From: Rhodococcus sp. (in: high G+C Gram-positive bacteria)
GTDB lineage: Bacteria > Actinomycetota > Actinomycetes > Mycobacteriales > Mycobacteriaceae
Direction: 5' to 3'
NCBI RefSeq assembly: GCF_023264675.1
Contig: NZ_JAHFVG010000037.1
Span: 1 to 56,557, forward strand
Length of the DNA: 56,557 nucleotides
Shown: one piece after another, positions 48,323 through 56,557 of the stretch
Layout: every line of letters begins with the position of its first letter
Numbering within the stretch: position 1 is the stretch's first letter
Made by a program: the position numbers and the translations under genes
The notes under the pieces: model-generated
The model's database searches: none
The model's input: only the letters and a program-made list of their open reading frames with translations
What the model was told of the DNA's origin: nothing

Positions 48323-49342
48323 CTACGCCACAGGCGCTGTTGTGCCTCGTTCGACCAACGTGACGCCGAAATTCTGATGCACCGCTGCACTGCGATCGCC
48401 GTCGATACGAGCGAGCAAGCGCTTCGCGGCCGCCCGGGCCATGTCCTCGAGCGGCTGACGCACCGTCGTCAGATCGAACATCGACCAACTGGCCATGTCC
48501 AGGTCGTTGTAGCCCACCACCTGCACATCCTCCGGAACCCGGCGTCCACACCGATTGGCAGCGTCGAGCATGCCCATCGCCATGTAGTCCGTCGCGCAGA
48601 ACACGGCCGTCGGCGGTTCGGGGGCTCCGAGCAACGTCCGTCCGATGTCCAGGCCGGTACTCGGATCGACGACGCCCCGCAGCACGAGAGATTCGTCGAG
48701 TTCGACGCCGTGCGAAGCCAAGCCGTCGCGGAATCCCCGCTCACGAAGCTGCACACTCGGATTGTCGAGCGGCCCTCCGACGACTCCGATTCGCTTGTGC
48801 CCCAGATCGACCAGAAGATCGGCGATCAGACGTCCACCGCCGATGTTGTCCGACGTCACCCGATCCACCCGCGAGGCATCCTGCGCATCGACGTCGCGAG
48901 TGAGCACCACCACCGGGATGTTCCATTCGATCAGAGCGCCGATCATCGGCGAATCGATCCGCGCCGAATTGAAGATGACACCGTCGACCAACCCGCCGCG
49001 AAGCGCGAGAACGTCGTTCTCGTGGTCCCCCTCGGTGCGATCGCTCATCAGCAGGACCCGATAGTTGTCGCGAGCGAACTCCGACTGCAGCGTGTTGACC
49101 AGCGTCGGATACGACGGGTTTCGCAGGTCACCGCTGATGATCGCGATGCTCGACGACTTTCGCGTGATCAGACTCCGCGCCATGATGTGCGGGACGTACC
49201 CCATTTCGGAGGCAATTTCACGAATGCGATCCCGCGTCTCGACGACCACCCGCACGTCGCCACGCAGTGCACGTGAGACGGTCGACTGCGACACACCCGC
49301 GCGTTTTGCGACGTCGTAGCTCGTCACCGGATTGCCGCTCAT
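48323..49342 (-). CDS. LacI-family transcriptional regulator upstream of rutA
   Basis: A 339-residue LacI-type regulator with the helix-turn-helix TSYDVAKRAGVSQSTVSRAL at the N-terminus, then a PBP-like effector domain (SIAIISGDLRNPSYPTL, DGVIFNSARID, VVGYNDLDMASWSMF). It lies directly upstream of the rutA operon on the same strand and is the closest candidate repressor for the shared 19-bp motif, which is centred on a CpG as LacI operators are. ATG 49342 gives a normal family N-terminus. The frame is open to ATG 49390, which lies 4 nt after the phosphoribosyltransferase stop, and no site is clearly favoured. Confidence 0.87.
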   Translation of the reverse strand: MSGNPVTSYDVAKRAGVSQSTVSRALRGDVRVVVETRDRIREIASEMGYVPHIMARSLITRKSSSIAIISGDLRNPSYPTLVNTLQSEFARDNYRVLLMSDRTEGDHENDVLALRGGLVDGVIFNSARIDSPMIGALIEWNIPVVVLTRDVDAQDASRVDRVTSDNIGGGRLIADLLVDLGHKRIGVVGGPLDNPSVQLRERGFRDGLASHGVELDESLVLRGVVDPSTGLDIGRTLLGAPEPPTAVFCATDYMAMGMLDAANRCGRRVPEDVQVVGYNDLDMASWSMFDLTTVRQPLEDMARAAAKRLLARIDGDRSAAVHQNFGVTLVERGTTAPVA

Positions 49343-49394
49343 GGACTGGAGTGTAAAGCGCGAGTTCGATTCGTGCACTGCGACTCCCATGGAG

Positions 49395-49874
49395 TCATGG
49401 TCTCGTGATCACCGGCAACGTGCTCCACGGAAAGTTGATCCACAGGTCCGTCTCACGCCACGAGAAGTCCGGCGAGACGATGGACCTCGGTTTGGTGTAG
49501 ATCACGGCGGACTTGACCTCGTCGGTGTGCTTCTTCAGGAGGTCGACGACGAGCGCGAGCGTCCGACCGGAATCGGCGACGTCGTCGACGACGAGAAGGC
49601 GCTTCCCGACGATCGCGTCGGTGTCGAGCAGCGGTTCGAGTACCACCGGATCCGGAAGGGTCTCCTCGATGTCGCTGTAGAACTCGACATTGAGCGTCCC
49701 CGACGCCTTGACGCCCATCGCGTAGGCGATGGCACCTGCCGGAATCAGGCCGCCGCGGGCGATCGCGATGACGATGTCCGGCACGAAACCGCTCTCGACG
49801 ATTTCCGTGGTGAGCTCGCGGGAGGCCGTCCCGAATGTCTCCCAGGTGAGCACTTCGCGTGCAGGTTCGGTCAT
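49395..49874 (-). CDS. Phosphoribosyltransferase-domain protein
   Basis: A 159-residue type I phosphoribosyltransferase. The PRPP-binding loop is LLVVDDVADSGRTLAL, and IAIARGGLIPAGAIAY forms the PPi loop region. The C-terminal DLWINFPW segment resembles xanthine/hypoxanthine phosphoribosyltransferases of the XGPRT type. It may salvage a purine base, but base specificity is not readable. The start MTEPAREVLT at 49874 is preferred over MASMTEP at 49883. A 65-bp palindromic element begins 13 nt upstream of the start codon. The LacI gene follows closely and may be cotranscribed. Confidence 0.85.
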   Translation of the reverse strand: MTEPAREVLTWETFGTASRELTTEIVESGFVPDIVIAIARGGLIPAGAIAYAMGVKASGTLNVEFYSDIEETLPDPVVLEPLLDTDAIVGKRLLVVDDVADSGRTLALVVDLLKKHTDEVKSAVIYTKPRSIVSPDFSWRETDLWINFPWSTLPVITRP

Positions 49875-49887
49875 GGATGCCACGATA

Positions 49888-49952
49888 TGCGGCTGCGCCG
49901 CCCGTGTGCGGGTAGTAGGCGCGGAAGGCGACTACGCGCACACCGGGCGAGG
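49888..49952. repeat. Dispersed palindromic element, copy 2
   Basis: A 65-bp element matching that at 26968-27032. The arms CGCCCGTGTGCGGGTAGT and ACTACGCGCACACCGGGCG pair with one bulge and one mismatch around a 14-nt loop. As with copy 1, it lies in a divergent intergenic region, 13 nt upstream of a minus-strand start codon. Confidence 0.8.
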
Positions 49953-50009
49953 TTGCCAAAACAGCAAAGATAGTTGCGGAATCCGCTGTTTCCCGGCACC
50001 CTGGATGCC

Positions 50010-50630
50010 ATGCACACACACGACGACGCACCGACCGAGTTCGACCAGAAATTCTGGGACAACCTGTACACCGAGCAGGGTCAGCGCTGGAGTGGCAACG
50101 CCAACCCGGTTCTCGTCGCCGAGGCCTCCAAGCTCACGCCGGGGACCGCGCTCGACATCGGCAGCGGCGAAGGCGGCGACGCTCGCTGGCTCGCCGACAA
50201 CGGGTGGACCACCACCGGCGCCGACATCTCCGAAGTTGCCATCGAGCGCGCACGCGAGACTCAGGGCGATCGGGACATCCAATGGCTGCACCGCGATCTG
50301 CTCGACTGGGAGCCCGAGAACCGATACGACCTGGTCACCGCGCACTTCTTCCAACTCCCGCCGCACCAGACGGGCCCTGCCTTCACCCGATTCGGTGCCG
50401 CAGTGACACCGGGCGGGCACCTGCTGATCGTCGGCCACAGCCCGAACGATCACATGGCGTCGCAGCACCAACACGCCCAGATGCTCTTCGGCGTCGAAGC
50501 GATCACGTCGCTGTTCGATGCAGGCGACTGGACCACCGTTGTTGCCGAAGATCGCTCCCGCGCAGGTATCGACCCCGACGGAACACCCGCCGAGCGCAAG
50601 GACACCGTCGTATTGCTCCGTCGTCACTGA
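50010..50630 (+). CDS. Class I SAM-dependent methyltransferase
   Basis: A 206-residue methyltransferase. Motif I is ALDIGSGEGGDARWLADNGW, motif II contains GADISEVAIERA and motif IV is YDLVTAHFFQLPP. The small size and QHQHAQMLFGVEAIT tail resemble the thiopurine/tellurite-resistance-like (TehB-type) group, but the acceptor is unknown. ATG at 50010 lies just before a FWDNLY motif typical of this subgroup. A further in-frame start at 49974 is less likely. The VanZ-like gene follows 16 nt later on the same strand. Confidence 0.85.
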   Translation: MHTHDDAPTEFDQKFWDNLYTEQGQRWSGNANPVLVAEASKLTPGTALDIGSGEGGDARWLADNGWTTTGADISEVAIERARETQGDRDIQWLHRDLLDWEPENRYDLVTAHFFQLPPHQTGPAFTRFGAAVTPGGHLLIVGHSPNDHMASQHQHAQMLFGVEAITSLFDAGDWTTVVAEDRSRAGIDPDGTPAERKDTVVLLRRH

Positions 50631-50646
50631 CTCCTACACTGCCACG

Positions 50647-50991
50647 ATGCCGCTGAAGTTCTATCTCCCACTCGCCGTTTCGATGGTCGCCGCGCTGATC
50701 ATCCTGTTCACCCCGGCATCGGGAGTACCGAGCGGTTTCGAGCACAGCGACAAGATCATCCACGGCACATTGTTCGCCGCACTCGCGTACAGCTCGCGGT
50801 TCGCGGCGATCAGTGTGAGGACGACAGCCGGGTGGACCGTCGGGTTTGCGGTCGTGTCCGAATTTCTGCAAGCAATCCTCCCGCTCGGCCGCAGCGGCTC
50901 CGCACTCGACGCACTGTTCGACGTCATCGGAGTCGCTGCGGGCCTGCTGATTGCCACGCGCTTCGTACCGGTGCGGTCGGCTATACACTGA
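50647..50991 (+). CDS. VanZ-like membrane protein
   Basis: A 114-residue membrane protein with about four transmembrane helices. The helix 1 segment LAVSMVAALIILFTPASGVP is followed by SDKIIHGTLFAALAY, the typical VanZ pattern DKxxHxxxF, and by SEFLQAILPLGRSGSALDALFDVIG. VanZ domains are linked to resistance against glycopeptides and to envelope functions, without a known reaction. The 3' end overlaps the Stealth gene by about 40 bp if that gene begins at its first possible start. Confidence 0.82.
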   Translation: MPLKFYLPLAVSMVAALIILFTPASGVPSGFEHSDKIIHGTLFAALAYSSRFAAISVRTTAGWTVGFAVVSEFLQAILPLGRSGSALDALFDVIGVAAGLLIATRFVPVRSAIH

Positions 50992-52636
50992 GAGGAACGC
51001 TCCGGGGGTCCTCGGCTCGCTTGCCACCTCCGGAAGGATCATCATCACCTCGTCGTCGACGCCCCACGAGATCTACCTCGTTCCACCGGAGCAGGATTCC
51101 GACGACCCGGTGCTGGGCGAATCGGCAAGTTCGATAGCCAGACTCACCGACCGATCCGACGTCATGTCGTTCGCCGGGCGATTCGCGCTCGAGATCACCT
51201 CCACCACCCCTCACCAGGCGATGGTCGAGGATCTGCTCTTCATCCGTGCGGCTCTCGACGCAGCCGAGATCACCTACCTACTGGTGCGAGGCAACGACGA
51301 ACGCCCCGTCGTCGCAATCGACAATTCCTGCCGCGACGCGCTGCGCACCGCACTCGTGCAGGCCTGCGAGCGCGAGCCCTTCTACTGCAAGACCGTCGAC
51401 GTCAAACGCGGGAAAGCAGTTCTGGTGGCCGACGGCTTGCTCTCGGACGCGCCGAATGCTCGAATCTTCCGGTTGTTCCGTCCGCGCGTCGAGCCGGCGA
51501 GCGGCTTGCACTACGGCGCATCGACCGCCGTACAGATCGAGCTGTGGTCGATATCACCGACGGAAATTCAGCTCCCCGTGGAGAATTCGCTCACCCGACG
51601 AAGCATCAGACCGGAAGAGGCCGTACGCGGCACCGTCGAGCGCTTCGGCAAGACCTGGCCGACGATCGAGAACATGTTCGCCGACCATGCCTCGGACATC
51701 AACTTCGACATCGACATCGTCTTCTCCTGGGTCGACGGTTCCTCGGCCGAATTCCAGGCGCAACGAGCGCGACGGATGCAGAACTACGTCGTCGGCGAGG
51801 GTGATTCTTCCGCAGCGCGATTCCGGCAGATCGACGAACTGAAGTACGCACTCCGTTCGATTCACATGTATGCGCCGTGGATCCGCCGCATCTTCGTCGC
51901 CACCGACTCGGATCGGCCGTCCTGGCTCGCCGAAGATCCGCGAGTGACGTTCGTCCCGAGCGAGACGTTCTTCGTCGACACCTCCGTGCTTCCGACCCAC
52001 AATTCGCAGGCTGTCGAAAGCCAGCTCCACCACATCCCCGGACTGTCCGAACATTTTCTCTACTCCAACGACGACATGTTCTTCGGCCGCCCCGTCGGAC
52101 CACAGATGTTCTTCTCCCCCGGCGGAATCAGCATGTTCATCGAAGCGACCACGCGCATCGGCCTCGGTTACAACGACGGCGACCGAAGCGGCTTCGAGAA
52201 CGCGGCCAGGGTGAACCGGCGGCTGCTGCAGGATCGGTTCGGGCTCATGACGACTCGCCACCTCGAACATGCTGCCACGCCTCTTCGAAAGAGCGTCCTG
52301 CAGGAGATGGAAAACGAGTTTCCCGACGAATTCGCTTCCACCGCAGCAAGTGTGTTCCGTGCGAGCACCAACATCTCGGTCACCAATTCGCTGTACCACT
52401 ATTACGCGCTGATGAGCGGCCGGGCCGTGGTGCAGCGTGACGCGAAGGTCACCTACATCGACACCACAGCGCATGCAGGGCTGCACGCGATGGAGAATTT
52501 GCTCCCCAAGCGGGCGGTCGACTTCTTCTGCCTCAACGACGGAAGTTTCCCCGAAGTGGACCTCGAAGTGCGCACCAGGCGGGTCACGGACTTTCTCGAT
52601 CGGTACTTTCCGATCGTCGCACCCTGGGAGAGTTAG
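50951..52636 (+). CDS. Stealth-family sugar phosphotransferase
   Basis: A protein of up to 561 residues of the Stealth family (hexose-1-phosphoryltransferases related to GlcNAc-phosphotransferase and CpsY/SacB). The conserved regions are visible: CR1 [15 protein letters not shown]2 around [17 protein letters not shown] [29 protein letters not shown]3 near [12 protein letters not shown] and CR4 after FCLNDGS. It would transfer sugar-1-phosphate for a cell-wall or capsule polymer. The start is unclear: the only standard upstream codon is TTG 50951, inside the VanZ-like gene, and the next ATG (51164) seems too far in. GGAAGG before ATC codons near 51040 is notable. Confidence 0.85.
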   Translation: MPRASYRCGRLYTERNAPGVLGSLATSGRIIITSSSTPHEIYLVPPEQDSDDPVLGESASSIARLTDRSDVMSFAGRFALEITSTTPHQAMVEDLLFIRAALDAAEITYLLVRGNDERPVVAIDNSCRDALRTALVQACEREPFYCKTVDVKRGKAVLVADGLLSDAPNARIFRLFRPRVEPASGLHYGASTAVQIELWSISPTEIQLPVENSLTRRSIRPEEAVRGTVERFGKTWPTIENMFADHASDINFDIDIVFSWVDGSSAEFQAQRARRMQNYVVGEGDSSAARFRQIDELKYALRSIHMYAPWIRRIFVATDSDRPSWLAEDPRVTFVPSETFFVDTSVLPTHNSQAVESQLHHIPGLSEHFLYSNDDMFFGRPVGPQMFFSPGGISMFIEATTRIGLGYNDGDRSGFENAARVNRRLLQDRFGLMTTRHLEHAATPLRKSVLQEMENEFPDEFASTAASVFRASTNISVTNSLYHYYALMSGRAVVQRDAKVTYIDTTAHAGLHAMENLLPKRAVDFFCLNDGSFPEVDLEVRTRRVTDFLDRYFPIVAPWES

Positions 52637-53538
52637 AGACTGATGCGGGAATGCCGTGTGCTGTCGGCGATCCGGACACCTGCCTGATCGAGTCGCCGCG
52701 CCACCTCGTCACCCGAGACGTACTCGCCGACGGTGTCGTAGGTGCCGATGGGCACGACGGAGTGGACGACCGTGTCGTCGTAGACGTGCACCAGATTGAA
52801 ACCCTGAGCGCCGTCGCGTCCGCGAATGGCACCAGGCGGCACGTTCAGATCCTGGGTGTAGCAGGTCGCCGACGCCACCGACACCGGAATTCCGGCGAAC
52901 GTCGCCGTCGTCGAATAGTGAAGGTGGCCTGCCAGAATCGAGCGCACATCGGTGCCGCGAAGCACGCTTGCCAGGTCCTTCTGATCGACGAGTTCGACGA
53001 GAACGGCCAGGTCCAATACCGCGGGCACCGGCGGGTGATGCATCGCCAGGATGGTACCGAATTCGGCAGGTTCGGCCAGAACCCCTGCCAGCCAATCCAA
53101 TTGGTCACCCGACAGCGCACCGTAATGATGGCCGGGCACCGTCGAATCCAGAGTGACAACGCGCAATCCGTCGATGTCCTGCACGCGATCGACCGACCCC
53201 GTGGACGGCTCCTGATCGAGCAGTCGTTCCCGGAACGTGGCTCGATCGTCGTGGTTGCCCATCGCCCAGATGATCCGAGCGCCCAGCGCGTCCGCGACCG
53301 GCTCGACGAGAGCACGCAACGCGTCGTACGCTCCGGCCTCGCCGCGATCCGTCAGATCTCCCGTGAACACCAGCGCGTCGGGGCGAACACCCGAAGCCTT
53401 CACATCGGACAGGATTCGACTCAGCCTCGCCCTGCTGTCCACCGCGCCGTAGAGATCGCCCTGTGCCACGAGGTGCGTATCACTGACATGAAGAAGACAG
53501 TGATTCGGCCGCGGGTACTCCGCCGTCCGAGCCTTCAT
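52633..53538 (-). CDS. Metallophosphoesterase, Rv0805/CpdA-like cyclic nucleotide phosphodiesterase
   Basis: A 301-residue class III phosphodiesterase close to mycobacterial Rv0805. Metal motifs are in order: [32 protein letters not shown] and LAGHLHYS. Rv0805 hydrolyses 2',3'-cAMP better than 3',5'-cAMP and also affects the cell envelope. There is no signal peptide. Its TAA stop shares TTAG with the stop of the convergent Stealth gene. The start at 53538 follows a 328-bp region without a gene. Confidence 0.88.
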   Translation of the reverse strand: MKARTAEYPRPNHCLLHVSDTHLVAQGDLYGAVDSRARLSRILSDVKASGVRPDALVFTGDLTDRGEAGAYDALRALVEPVADALGARIIWAMGNHDDRATFRERLLDQEPSTGSVDRVQDIDGLRVVTLDSTVPGHHYGALSGDQLDWLAGVLAEPAEFGTILAMHHPPVPAVLDLAVLVELVDQKDLASVLRGTDVRSILAGHLHYSTTATFAGIPVSVASATCYTQDLNVPPGAIRGRDGAQGFNLVHVYDDTVVHSVVPIGTYDTVGEYVSGDEVARRLDQAGVRIADSTRHSRISL

Positions 53539-53866
53539 CGGTATCTCGCTTCCGATCGGCCGTCAATGGTCACGCTGATCGCGCGTCCTTCTCGTTCACA
53601 GTAGCCAAGCGTCCTGAGAGGACGTGTTCGGGTACAACGAGCGAACACCGAGAGAATTCCGAGTACCGAAGCAAACGACCGCGCGCGTCGCCGTGAACCA
53701 GATTTCGGGCCGACCGCGCTGATCCCGCAGCAGGATCTGATCATTCCGCCTGCTTCGGAGAAATTCATGGCCGATCTGATCGTCACGGCGTCCTGGGCGG
53801 TCCGCGCATGTGAGCGGAAATACATAGCTCAATATGTATTTCCGCTCACATGCGCCGCCTGGTGAA
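53539..53866. other. Gene-free region between cpdA-like and acyl-CoA dehydrogenase genes
   Basis: No supportable gene. It contains a small hairpin CGTCCT-GAG-AGGACG (53610-53624), a GTGTTCG/CGAACAC inverted pair (53624-53630 with 53642-53648), and the perfect 23-bp inverted repeat reported separately. The promoter of the cpdA-like gene should lie here. A short open frame in it starts inside the inverted repeat and looks fortuitous. Confidence 0.4.
53804..53855. terminator. Perfect 23-bp inverted repeat after the acyl-CoA dehydrogenase operon
   Basis: Arms 53804-53826 and 53833-53855 are perfectly complementary around a 6-nt loop (GCTCAA). It starts 12 bp beyond the stop of the acyl-CoA dehydrogenase operon and probably terminates it. 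The upper stem is AT-rich (GGAAATACATA), which is odd for a terminator here, and there is no T-run after it. Such a long perfect repeat could also be a cruciform or a remnant mobile element. Confidence 0.65.
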
Positions 53867-54964
53867 CTACTTCGAGAGCACTCGCAGGTGCTCGTCGACG
53901 CCGCCGAGGGTGTGCTCGATCGCGACGAGACGACTGACGTAATGCCCGACCGGGTACTCGGCCGTCACGCCGATACCGCCGTGCAGCTGGATCGCTTCCT
54001 GCCCGATCTTGCGCGACGATCGAGAAATCTGCAGCTTCGCCCGTGACGCCACCTTCGGGTCGACGACGTCGTCCGCGAGGTTCATCGTCGCGTACAGCGC
54101 CATACTGCGTGCCAGCTCGAGGAGCACGTACATGTCCGCTGCACGGAACGTCAAAGCCTGGAACTTCGCGAGCGGAACCCCGAACTGCTTGCGCTGCTTG
54201 AGGTAGTCGGTGGTGAGCCGTAGGGCTTCCTCCATCGCTCCCACCGCCTCGGCGGACAACGCAGCCTGTGCCTTGACCTCCGCAGCGACGATCGCTGCCG
54301 TCGCATCCGTTCCTTCGCCGAGCGGCTCGGCGGCAACGTCGGTGAACGAAATCTGGGCGGCGCGCTGGCCGTCGTGTGTCTGGTAGCTCTTTCGCTCGAG
54401 ACCCGTGGCGTCTCCGTCGACCAGGAACAGACCGACGCCACCGCCGGGCAGCGCCGCGCTGACGACGAGGATGTCGGCACTCGAGCCGTGGGGCACCGGA
54501 TTCTTGACGCCGCTGAGCGAGAAGGATCCACCGTCCTCGGTCGCGGTGACCTTGACGGCGATGTTCGGCCAGCGGCTACCGGCTTCGTTGTGCGCGAAGG
54601 CCAACAGCGTGCTGCCCTCGGCAACCCCTGGCAGTACCCGCTTGCGCTGATCGACCGAACCGACGTCGGAGATCAGTCCACCGGGCACCAGCACGGCGTC
54701 GAGAATCGGCTCGGGTGCAAGGCGCCTGCCGACCTCGGTCATGACGGCCATGATCTCCACCGGACCGGCGTCCATTCCGCCGTCGTCCTCGGAGAAGCTC
54801 AATCCGAGCAGACCCACCTCGGCCAGCTGCTTCCATACCTCTGCCGACCAGCCCGGCTCCTCGGCGACGATCTTGTTGCGCTTCTCGGTGTCATACGCAC
54901 GCGCGAGCACCTCGCGCGTGGTGTCACGGAGGAGTTTCTGTTCTTCGTTCAGTTCGAAATCCAT
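53867..54964 (-). CDS. Acyl-CoA dehydrogenase, smaller subunit-like (FadE)
   Basis: A 365-residue acyl-CoA dehydrogenase. It opens MDFELNEEQKLLRDTTREVL and has the C-terminal motif AIQLHGGIGVTAEYPVGHYV. The central FAD/substrate region is less conserved than in its partner, and the SEPEAGSD-type flavin motif is absent. Paired FadE genes of unequal size in mycolate bacteria often form alpha2beta2 dehydrogenases acting on sterol side chains or branched acyl-CoA. This pair fits that pattern by arrangement only. GAGGTTTAAAAC before the ATG overlaps the stop of the partner gene, 10 nt away. Confidence 0.87.
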   Translation of the reverse strand: MDFELNEEQKLLRDTTREVLARAYDTEKRNKIVAEEPGWSAEVWKQLAEVGLLGLSFSEDDGGMDAGPVEIMAVMTEVGRRLAPEPILDAVLVPGGLISDVGSVDQRKRVLPGVAEGSTLLAFAHNEAGSRWPNIAVKVTATEDGGSFSLSGVKNPVPHGSSADILVVSAALPGGGVGLFLVDGDATGLERKSYQTHDGQRAAQISFTDVAAEPLGEGTDATAAIVAAEVKAQAALSAEAVGAMEEALRLTTDYLKQRKQFGVPLAKFQALTFRAADMYVLLELARSMALYATMNLADDVVDPKVASRAKLQISRSSRKIGQEAIQLHGGIGVTAEYPVGHYVSRLVAIEHTLGGVDEHLRVLSK

Positions 54965-54974
54965 GTTTTAAACC

Positions 54975-56150
54975 TCACAATCCGAGAATCGTCGACGCGA
55001 TGATCTGCCGTTGCACTTCGTTGGAACCGCCGTAGATCGACACCTTGCGGTAGTTGAGATACGTCGGAACCGACCGTTGTGCCCATCCCGGGCTCTCGAT
55101 GTCCTCCCCTGCCTCGTACGGAAGGGAATCGGGGCCGGCGATGTCCATCAACAACTCGGTCGCGGACTGCTGCAGTTCCGAACCACGCAACTTCAGAATC
55201 GACGACGCCGGGTTCGGCTTGCCGTCCGCGGAGCTCGACACCAACCGCAGCTGAGTGAGTTCCAGTGCCAGAACCTCGTTTTCGAGTTCGGCGAACCGCG
55301 CGGCGAAGAGGGGATCCTCCAGCAACGTGCCGTCACCGACGGGCGTCGACGCCGCGTACTCCTTCGCCCGTTCGAGGCGCACCTTGGTATGCCCGACGCG
55401 TGCGACTCCGGTGCGCTCGTTTCCGAGCAGGAACTTCGCGTAGCTCCAGCCCTGATTCTCTTCGCCGACAAGGTTTTCCGCCGGCACTCGCACGTTCTCG
55501 AAGAACACCTCGTTGACCTCGACGCTGCCGTCGATCAGCTTGATCGGGCGCACCGTGATTCCGGGAGTGTTCAGATCGATCAGCAGGAACGAGATACCCG
55601 CCTGCTTCTTCGGGGCATCAGGGTTGGTGCGTACGAGCGCGAAGATCCAGTCGGCGTACTGTCCGAGCGTCGTCCACGTCTTCTGGCCGTTGACGATGTA
55701 GTCGTCACCGTCTCGCAGAGCCGTCGTGCGCAACGACGCCAGGTCGGATCCGGCTTCCGGCTCGGAGAATCCCTGACACCACCAGATGTCCAGGTTCGCC
55801 GTCTTCGGAAGGAACTTCTCCTTCTGTTCCTGCGAACCGAACGTCGCGATGACAGGCCCGACCATCGACGCATTGAACGGCAGAGGCTCGGGTACCGATG
55901 CCAGCTGCATTTCGTCGAGCCAGATGTGGCGCTGCACCGGTGTCCAGTCCTGCCCCCCGAACTCGGCAGGCCAATGCGGAACAGCAAGACCGTTCGCATT
56001 GAGAATGCGCATCGTCGTCACCATGTCCTCACGGCTCACTTCGATACCCACACGGTTCTTCTCGCGTATTTCCGCGGGAATCTCGGTGGTGAAGAACGTC
56101 CGCATCTTGTCGCGAAACGCGGCTTCTTCTTCTGTAAGGGCAAGATTCAT
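54975..56150 (-). CDS. Acyl-CoA dehydrogenase, larger subunit-like (FadE)
   Basis: A 391-residue acyl-CoA dehydrogenase. The flavin motif WWCQGFSEPEAGSDLASLRT and GQKTWTTLGQYADW are typical, and the C-terminus ends KVSIYGGSNEVQRQIIA. It is the first gene of a two-gene operon with the 365-residue homologue and likely supplies the FAD-binding half of a heteromer. It oxidises an acyl-CoA to the enoyl-CoA in beta-oxidation. ATG at 56150 is preceded by GAAGGACC. The gene is divergent from the histidine phosphatase gene across 76 bp. Confidence 0.9.
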   Translation of the reverse strand: MNLALTEEEAAFRDKMRTFFTTEIPAEIREKNRVGIEVSREDMVTTMRILNANGLAVPHWPAEFGGQDWTPVQRHIWLDEMQLASVPEPLPFNASMVGPVIATFGSQEQKEKFLPKTANLDIWWCQGFSEPEAGSDLASLRTTALRDGDDYIVNGQKTWTTLGQYADWIFALVRTNPDAPKKQAGISFLLIDLNTPGITVRPIKLIDGSVEVNEVFFENVRVPAENLVGEENQGWSYAKFLLGNERTGVARVGHTKVRLERAKEYAASTPVGDGTLLEDPLFAARFAELENEVLALELTQLRLVSSSADGKPNPASSILKLRGSELQQSATELLMDIAGPDSLPYEAGEDIESPGWAQRSVPTYLNYRKVSIYGGSNEVQRQIIASTILGL

Positions 56151-56226
56151 TTTGGTCCTTCCACTCCTTCGACCACTATGTCCCCTCGACCGTACTCCCT
56201 GGTAACTGCGATATTGTTCGCTGACT

Positions 56227-56557
56227 ATGACTTTTCTGGCGTTGGTTCGGCACGGCGAAACAGACTGGAATCTGCACGGGCGCCTCCAGGGCAGCTCGGA
56301 CATCCCCCTCAACGCCACCGGCCGCGCACAGGCACGTGAGGCGGTATACGAACTCGAAGACCACCCGTGGGATCTGCTCGTCAGTTCACCGCTGTCCCGC
56401 GCCGCCGAAACCGCCGACATCATCGGCTCGCATCTCGGCCTCACCCGCACCGCGACCTACCCGGATCTCGCCGAACGTCATTTCGGCGACGCCGAAGGCT
56501 TCACCGATTACGACGCCTACTCCCACTGGCCCCACGGAATGTATCCGGGCCTCGAAC
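56227..56557 (+). CDS. Histidine phosphatase family protein, 3' truncated by window edge
   Basis: The first 110 residues of a phosphoglycerate-mutase-like histidine phosphatase. The RHG motif is LVRHGETDWNLHGRLQG near residue 6, and LLVSSPLSRAAETADII holds the second conserved arginine. Members dephosphorylate sugar phosphates, nucleotides or proteins. The open frame continues past position 56557. ATG 56227 starts directly at the conserved strand MTFLALVRHG, so it is well supported. Confidence 0.88.
   Translation, partial: MTFLALVRHGETDWNLHGRLQGSSDIPLNATGRAQAREAVYELEDHPWDLLVSSPLSRAAETADIIGSHLGLTRTATYPDLAERHFGDAEGFTDYDAYSHWPHGMYPGLE

Noticed and set aside
53535..53825. A 96-codon minus-strand open frame starting in the inverted repeat
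   Set aside because: Its start lies within the palindrome, there is no ribosome binding site, and it shows no known domain.

Overview
This is a high-GC actinobacterial chromosome segment, most like Rhodococcus or a close mycolate-containing relative. Supporting signs are a single-chain YCC-type biotin carboxylase, an LpqN-like protein, a DinB/mycothiol-transferase-like protein, a Stealth sugar phosphotransferase, an Rv0805-like phosphodiesterase, a paired FadE-type acyl-CoA dehydrogenase operon and an IdeR/DtxR-like iron box. I see no tRNA, rRNA, CRISPR array, insertion sequence or phage gene. The genus is an inference from gene content.

Layout. 1-6 kb: a pRiA4b ORF-3-like protein, an LpqN-like protein, a HAD phosphatase, an aldo/keto reductase, a membrane metallophosphoesterase and an NAD(P)-binding protein. 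6-10.8 kb: one 1578-residue SF1 helicase with a C-terminal Vsr/DUF559-like nuclease domain. 10.8-17.1 kb: a gene-free region of about 0.8 kb, then the 1822-residue single-chain carboxylase, closed by a strong hairpin and a 4.5-copy array of a 51-bp repeat. 17.4-28 kb: mixed housekeeping and accessory genes (RluA-type pseudouridine synthase, TrhO-like rhodanese, PhoD, orphan ParA, FeS photolyase, GbsR/MarR regulator, iron-siderophore binding lipoprotein with an iron box, SDR, SRPBCC, DinB-like, quinone reductase).

28.1-49.4 kb is a catabolic block of about 21 kb, nearly all on the minus strand. Operon 1 (35117 to 28145) encodes BtpA/SgcQ, a PfkB kinase, a ribose-type ABC importer, a phosphotriesterase-family hydrolase, a PF07090 amidotransferase-like protein and a TenA-like protein. 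Its divergent LacI regulator is separated from it by two LacI-type operators. Operon 2 (41208 to 36331) encodes a second ribose-type ABC importer and an M20 amidohydrolase. Operon 3 (48175 to 41419) encodes a RutA-type flavin monooxygenase, a nitrilase-superfamily hydrolase, an amidase, an MFS exporter, an isochorismatase-fold hydrolase and a GntR regulator, with a second LacI regulator just upstream. Operons 2 and 3 share an identical 19-bp sequence lying over the -10 region in both promoters, so they are probably one regulon for importing and dismantling a cyclic amide or pyrimidine-like compound. The usual Rut proteins RutC to RutG are absent.

49.4-56.6 kb: a phosphoribosyltransferase, a methyltransferase, a VanZ-like protein, a Stealth protein, an Rv0805-like phosphodiesterase, a two-gene acyl-CoA dehydrogenase operon followed by a perfect 23-bp inverted repeat, and the start of a histidine phosphatase gene cut by the window edge. 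A 65-bp palindromic element occurs twice, each time in the leader of a minus-strand gene within a divergent gene pair.
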